From contig OY757921.1 in the NCBI GenBank assembly GCA_963585895.1, forward strand, positions 52,763,669-52,827,668: 64,000 nt of DNA, read 5' to 3'. This DNA is from Sepioteuthis lessoniana (Eukaryota > Mollusca > Cephalopoda > Myopsida > Loliginidae). A model generated the notes under the pieces. It did not search any database. It had not been told where the DNA came from and was given only the letters and a program-made list of their open reading frames with translations. Of the stretch, positions 58,424 through 64,000 are shown piece by piece (the stretch's first letter is position 1; the number at the start of each line of letters is the position of its first letter). The translations under genes and the position numbers were made by a program.

Positions 58424-59277
58424 CGTGGTGCCTTCAATAAGTTTCCAGACTTTTTTTGTACAGACATTTAAAAATCGTTGTAAACTCTTGAAAATTCAGT
58501 ATGCTATTGCCATACATCTTATGAGATGACTGACCAATTTTTATGATTTCAGGTTTAAATGAACAACTACGGCAGGAATTGTCACAGCTGGTGAATTTCA
58601 AAAATGCAATCTGGACGTGAGAACACTTTATGAACGATATGCAATAAAATTCTGTTTTAAAACTGGAAAAAATGCCACAGAAACGTATGGAATGTTTCAG
58701 AGTGCTTTTCGACCATCTTGCACAAATTGAGCATCAGTTTTTGAGAGGCATAAGAGATTCAAGGAGGGCAGGGAGTCTGTGAGGGATTATGAGAGGTGTG
58801 GGAGGAGTAAAGAAGTCAGTGCACCAAAGTTGATTGACCAAAGGGTTAGGGTTACTATATTGAGGTTTTAAGGGAGTTGAGGAAGAGATTCCTTCGGAAG
58901 AGGTCAACACTCTTCAAATTAGGTCAGTGGCATTTCCACCAGGACAATGCACCAGTTCACAACTCCGTCCTTGTCACAAACTATTTGACCAAGATGGCAC
59001 CAAGACAGTTCTTCAGCCTCCCTGTGACTTGCTTATTCCCTAAGCTCAGAGGCTGTCGTTATGAGACAATTGAGGAGATGAAAGAGGCTGTGATGAAGGT
59101 CATTGACACGCTCAAACAAGAAAACGTCCATGGGGCCTTCTAGAAGTTGTTGGAACGGTACAATAAGTGCATTGCAGCCGGGGGAGATTACTTCGAAGAG
59201 GACTAGCGTTTCATGTTTGTACTATCAATAAAAGTGCCCATACGAAAAAAGTCTGGAAACTTATCTTATGATCCTCG
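58424..59277 (+). mobile_element. Mariner DD34D transposon, internally deleted copy 2
   Basis: Between TA dinucleotides; ends GTGGTGCCTTCAATAAGTTT and CTTATCTTATGATCCTCG match the ends of the 7.8 kb copy. The plus strand retains the N-terminal part (YGMFQSAF..) and then HFHQDNAPVHNSVLVTNYLT with the second catalytic Asp, EEMKEAVMKVIDTL and the C-terminus. The same internal segment is missing as in the 7818-8726 copy, and the junction again holds AAAGGGTTAGGGTTACTAT (58840-58857). Nonsense codons also occur. No transposase can be made. Confidence 0.9.
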
Positions 59278-59282
59278 TATAT

Positions 59283-59318
59283 ACACACACACACACACAC
59301 ACACACAATTATGCGCGC

Positions 59319-59354
<36 letters not shown>

Positions 59355-59356
59355 AA
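59283..59356. repeat. (AC)n, (GT)n and (GA)n microsatellites
   Basis: Compound repeat directly after mariner copy 3's TA target. Confidence 0.95.
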
Positions 59357-59829
59357 ATTAGAGAAAGAGAGGAATTGGAAAAGAGAATAGAAAACAAGAC
59401 TGATATGTTTTGCGATAAGAAAATCGTCATCAAAACGAATGTATTAATCCATACAAATACGTATTTTGTCTTTTGCGTGATTTCTTGTTAGCTTTTTTTA
59501 AAATTTGTATTGACAAAATAACTTGTAGTATATTGGCTAAATAGTAAGGTATCCTGGTTCTTTTGCCTTTGTAAGTCAACCAGAGTAAGTGCAAGAAAAA
59601 ACTTATAATCAGCTGAACTCAGCTTTAAATTTTACCAGGTGGAGTATCATTTTCGTGTATTGCTTAGATCAAATCATTATTTTTTTTGTTTATGTCTTTT
59701 AATATCCCGCATTTTTTAGTATTAATTTGGTGGGGAAAACTGTACAAACTTGCCGAAAATGAATTCCGAGGAATTTTTGGATAATAGAGCCCGATGTACT
59801 GCGTCGTTGTTGTAAATTTTTCTTAGTTT
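59357..59829. other. Unassigned DNA
   Basis: No gene or element recognised. Confidence 0.5.
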
Positions 59830-59833
59830 GTTT

Positions 59834-61123
59834 TGTAACGGTGCATAAATATTTATCCCAGGACTGGAATTTATTTTATGCACATGTGACGTCGGGGCAG
59901 TCTGGCACTTGACCCCTCGCAAAATAGGTCCTAGTTAAGATTCCTTTTCCGGGCATTTGGGAACTGGCAGATAATGTGGTGGTTAATTTGGGACTAGACT
60001 GACCGCCGCTGGCAAGGGGGTTTCCAAATTTCACGCTACACACCCATCAAGCCACTTCGTTTTCCTACCCCCACTCTGGATAACGGAAAACATGGACGTC
60101 TAGGTTAAGAAGAAAATATTATTCACTGTAGTCGGCGATTCCAATTTCCCGTGTAATGTTTTTAAAGGCGAATAGGACATTTAGCGAGATTAAATTGAAG
60201 GGAATGAAGCTGAAAAAGAAATGTGTGCAAAAGAAGGCAACTCGATAGGTAAACAACACAACGACTAAATTTCGACACGAGGAGACATTTAAAATATAAC
60301 AAGGTTGTTAATACGTGAGGACCAAACAAATATTTAAGGTGCCGGCTATATTACCAGTAGACAGTCTTAAACACAAATGTCTCTCTTTCTTTTTCTTCTC
60401 TCTCTTTTTTTTTTCTTTCTTTACTTTTAAAACTTGGAAAGGTAGTTAAGTCCACTCATTCGTTTACAGTTTATGAAACAAATTTCTTCAGTCTATTTCT
60501 TTCATTTTCTGAATACATATAAGTTCCAATATTTGGGAAGGTTAGGAGGAAAAACAGTTTAAGATGTACTTATCTTTTTTCTTTTCTTTTTTTTTCGAGG
60601 AATTCATTTCCTAGATTCCTTTCTTTTACGGGCGAGCGGTGTTCTGTAGAATTTGGCGGGAAGGCACCGGTTATCTTCTGTCCGAGATTCTTTCCGCTCT
60701 GCCCCGGAGTTTTGGCGACAGTTTCAATACATTTTGTCACGCCAACTTCTGTCCCAGAACTTCCATTTCTTTTCACCGGTTAGGTACCCGGGAGTTTTTT
60801 GGAATCAGGTCAGCACATCCTCTCATTGCGACCTCCTTCCTAAAAACTAAATTCTTTATCCCTATTTCCAATGACGAAAAGGGTACTACTTCCGGCGCTA
60901 AGGCTTCGGCCAATCATTTGGCTCCTTCTTCCCCTTCCACTTCAGTCGGTCGTGCCACTCAATGACTTACATTCCTTCTCCGTCCACCCGGTTATGGAGT
61001 GCAAGTAATTTGACCTTGTCCTGGATGCCCTTAGTGGTCAGTTGTTATGCTTGTTAGTCAAACCATGAAGGGGAAGGGAGATTAAATCTTACTTCTCCCC
61101 TTTCAGTGGCATATCACGTGACA
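59834..61123 (-). mobile_element. LTR-C, solo LTR with 4-base TSD
   Basis: On the minus strand it runs TGTCACGTGATATGCCACTG to CACCGTTACA, 1290 bases, with GTTT at 59830-59833 and again at 61124-61127. It aligns with LTR-A (45715) over its first 950 bases and, more loosely, with the last 500 bases of LTR-B (shared GGCGGTCAGTCT, GTGCCA.CTGCCCCG). No internal region on either side, so it is a solo LTR left by LTR-LTR recombination. ORFs at 60570-60965 are chance frames. Confidence 0.85.
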
Positions 61124-61227
61124 GTTTTTTAATCAGAGATGCATATTTTAAAATCCAAGTTATTCTATTTATGTTAAGATGTGTGAGATTTCTCTTTAAA
61201 ATAAGTTCAATTACAAATACCCACAAA

Positions 61228-61465
61228 TGCTCACAGTGCAATGTTTATCGCCGTGGAAAATAGACACGGCCACCTGAGTGCAAATCCTGTTTTCATTTCA
61301 CATAGCATTATTATCCTTGGGGCAAGTAAGAATTCAACTATTCTCCCTCTAGCTCGGGGTAAATAGGGATAGCAGACTGGGATCTTTAAACTTGCTATAG
61401 CAACAAGTCTAGGAGAAGGAAAACGATGAATTCAAATCTGTTAAACACGACTTTAAAAAGTAACA
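61228..61465 (+). mobile_element. tRNA-derived SINE, family 2
   Basis: CACAGTGCAATGTTTATCGC (box A), GAGTGCAAATCCTG (box B), body with CTCCCTCTAGCTCGGGGTAA and AGGAGAAGGAAAACGATGAA, ending in CTGTTAAACACGACTTTAAA. Close to the 46.4 kb copy. Confidence 0.8.
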
Positions 61466-61821
61466 TTGAAAAAGCTAAACACGAAAACAACAATTAAAAT
61501 TTTATATCAAAAATTAAAACTGAAAAAAGAATTACATCCAAGCCAAGAAATTGTGATATATCTTGAAAAAATACATTGTCGAAACTTCTAAATCTTGCAA
61601 AATAAACAGCATATCAATACCACAGGGATTTAATACAATGATACATCTGCAGAACAACTGTGAACATAACTATATATTTATAAGAGAAAATAATTAGCTC
61701 GTTTCTCTTTCAACGGGAACAGTTATTCTTTGTAAAATAATAGATTTCTTTTGATGACTCTATTCCTATAGGGAGCATGTCGATTTGAATTTCCACACCA
61801 TCTCAATTTCTACCAACTCTC

Positions 61822-61835
61822 CTTTTTTCAAGAAC

Positions 61836-61877
<42 letters not shown>

Positions 61878-61891
61878 GTTCTTGAAAAAAG
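61822..61891. repeat. Perfect 70-bp palindrome with (TA)n centre
   Basis: CTTTTTTCAAGAACGAA, then (TA)n, then TTCGTTCTTGAAAAAAG: 17-base unique arms around an AT core, with no mismatch. Confidence 0.9.
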
Positions 61892-61989
61892 TATTCTTCT
61901 TGAATTCTAAATACTGTTCAGATAATTATAATTACCATGAATATCATGAGTGCTATAAACTTTTTCGTTATGTTGTAAACCGTTTTGGG

Positions 61990-62005
61990 ATTCACACACA
62001 CACAG

Positions 62006-62045
<40 letters not shown>

Positions 62046-62046
62046 G
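61990..62046. repeat. (CA)n(TA)n microsatellite
   Basis: Compound CA/TA repeat. Confidence 0.95.
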
Positions 62047-64000
62047 AAATTACTGTTGTCAGAATGTGTGAATGAGATATTCTATGCCACACAGCGGATA
62101 AATCTACAAACTACAAAATTCTGGATCATAAAATCTTTCAAAAGGAGATCCTATATATAAATCTTCGGAAACCCGGAATATAAAATTTTAGACCCCGGAC
62201 AAACCCTCAAATATGAAACGATATTTAATCCCGGACGAAACTCTCAATTAGAAATATATTTCAGATGGTTCACAAATATGTCAAACATTAAATATCGTTC
62301 TCATAAACATTCTTTCAACTCTGTGTGGAATCGTCCATCACGCATTAAAAATAAAAATAACGCAGAAATGCACTGAGAAACAAGTGGAAGAAAATTTAAC
62401 AATATTATATAGCAAGAATTCTTATTCTTCAAATGCTAATGAACGAGAATGATAAAGAGGATCAAACATGAATACTACAAACAATTCAAATTATTGTTAT
62501 ATGGAAAGATGCATGTAGAATAGATATAAGAGCATAAAATGTGAATGCAATAATAATAGTATAGCAGAGGAGTCATTTCACAATCTTTAATCATCTCAAA
62601 TATGATGCTTCTATTAACGTTCATTATCTCATCAAAGATTTCATACATGTCTTTCTTTCTTTTTCCATTTTCTTTTCTATCATTTTCATTCCTTTTCTGT
62701 AATCGACAGAAAGTTTAAACAATTTTCTCTTTTCAAAGTTATTCGTTCTTTGATACCATCAGTATGGTAACCAACTGCTTCTGGATAAATCTTAGTACTT
62801 TCTCTTCTTTTCTTTTTCTCGTAGGACTTCTTCAATCTTATGCAATACAATGATGAGTTCGCTATTTTATTTCTTTTCTTTTTACCGGGAGAGTTCAGGC
62901 ATCTATCTCGTTTGAAGCTCGTGGTCCAACTGACTTATCTGCTATTTTGTCTTTCTGGCGTACGAAAATATAATTTTGACACGTAACATCTTTCATCCCA
63001 TCATCAACTTCCATATTCAAATTATAATTTCAGTTACTGTTTTCAAGGAAAGCGTTCTAGGTTGGGGAGAAGATGAATTTCATCTACACCCTGTAACCTA
63101 CTTTCTATGAAGGTTTGGTTGACCATACAAGAAATCTATTGCTATCGAGTGGGTATTAATGACAAGTAACAATAATTCAACTTTGTTCTTAGGGTGTATT
63201 TTATTTCTAAAATTTTTGAGGAAATTATCACTCGCAAGTTACGTTGCAGATGATGTTATCATGATGCATAAATAGCAAACCCAAAATTTAAAAAAAGGGT
63301 AAATTCACATCTTTCCTAATCTTGATAATTGCCAGTAGTAACGTTTATTCATTTTTTTTTTTATTCATTAAGGCAGAAATTTTCATCGACGTAAATAAGA
63401 AAAAGTATCTATAAACATTTTAGAAGTGCTTTCAATTATTTTAATGATAGACAGCTGTGTAAATAAATGTATCCACGCACACTTATGCACAAGCACATAC
63501 ACATATCCTTCTTGTGCACACGTACATATATTATTCACACACACACACACACATAAATATTTTTATATATGATCGAGCATTTGCAAAAACCCGATTCAAA
63601 TACGCATAAAATCATATAGACTCATTCATACATCAATACACATAACAGATACATATTTTAAATTCAAATCAAATCGATGAAAAAGAAAGAATGAATCATT
63701 TTTTTTTATTTATCTAGAACTGTTTATTCATTTCATTCTTCAAAGATATGAATCTGAATCGTTCTTATCTCTTAAATCACAAACGTATTTAGTGAGAAAA
63801 CTTTAAGATTTATTGTGTTTAACTTATTTTTATTCTTTGTTATGGATACACATTAGAAATTGAAAGAAATGGACAAATGTTGTTCGGTTTGAATCTTTTC
63901 TCATTTGGCCATATCTCTGAGCAGCATTTCTGTAAGAAAATAGAAAAAGAGTAATACAGAGGCAATTATTGTAAAATGTGGTTAGTATCATTTAAAATAT
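62047..64000. other. Unassigned AT-rich DNA to window end
   Basis: A short imperfect tandem unit near 62190-62260 (ACCCCGGACAAACCCTCAA, CCCGGACGAAACTCTCAA) and (CA)n at 63536-63554. No gene seen. Confidence 0.5.

Noticed and set aside
1..64000. CRISPR arrays, bacterial operons, rRNA or true tRNA genes
   Set aside because: No regularly spaced direct repeats, no ribosome-binding or operon structure, no rRNA; tRNA-like stretches are SINE heads lacking a full cloverleaf.

Overview
This window is animal nuclear DNA: AT-rich, almost without genes, and packed with transposable-element relics and (TA)n, (CA)n and (GA)n microsatellites. The mix fits a mollusc, most likely a cephalopod such as an octopus: several RTE-clade LINE copies, one I-clade LINE with RNase H, a LINE with a restriction-like endonuclease, a Penelope-like fragment, mariner and Tc1 DNA transposons, Gypsy-type LTR elements and at least three tRNA-derived SINE families. 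The taxon is an inference from repeat content, not a sequence match.

Host coding content. The only well-supported host gene is on the minus strand. Two exons, 12236-12360 and 10075-10198, have clean splice sites and together encode one complete WSC domain with all eight cysteines. The pair is symmetric (enters and leaves in phase 1), as expected of a shuffled domain module. A phase-compatible terminal exon (8879-8982) and a phase-compatible first coding exon with an upstream TATA box (34942-34978) may belong to the same gene but are much less certain. The one other host-derived sequence is a broken histone H3 copy at 55754-56157.

Layout. 1-1322: decayed LINE 3' part. 1.5-2.4 kb: local tandem duplication, one unit carrying a SINE. 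4.5-7.8 kb: foldback element, (TA)n blocks, and an old RTE LINE whose 5' part is inverted (twin-priming structure). 7.8-8.7 kb: internally deleted mariner. 8.9-12.4 kb: WSC gene. 12.9 and 22.5 kb: two copies of a MITE-like repeat. 16.4-22.2 kb: nearly full-length I-clade LINE (minus) with a SINE in ORF1. 25.1-26.7 kb: Penelope-like GIY-YIG fragment. 30.2-32.3 kb: 5'-truncated RTE LINE with target-site duplication (TSD). 37.6-38.9 kb: full-length mariner. 40-46.7 kb: SINEs, a Gypsy RNase H scrap and LTR-A. 48.1-50.5 kb: Tc1 relic split by an internally deleted LTR retrotransposon. 51.5-55.7 kb: restriction-like-endonuclease LINE with a second 3' copy directly after its tail. 56-59.3 kb: H3 pseudogene, RTE tail and a second deleted mariner. 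59.8-61.1 kb: solo LTR. The last 2.5 kb holds simple repeats only.

The most distinctive observations are the shared deletion junction of two mariner derivatives, filled with telomere-like (CCCTAA)n; the nested insertion order that can be read from TSDs and empty sites (LTR in Tc1, SINE in LTR, SINE in two LINEs); the twin-primed RTE; and the symmetric WSC exon pair with its very long, transposon-filled upstream intron. No autonomous intact transposon and no novel defence or enzymatic system was found.
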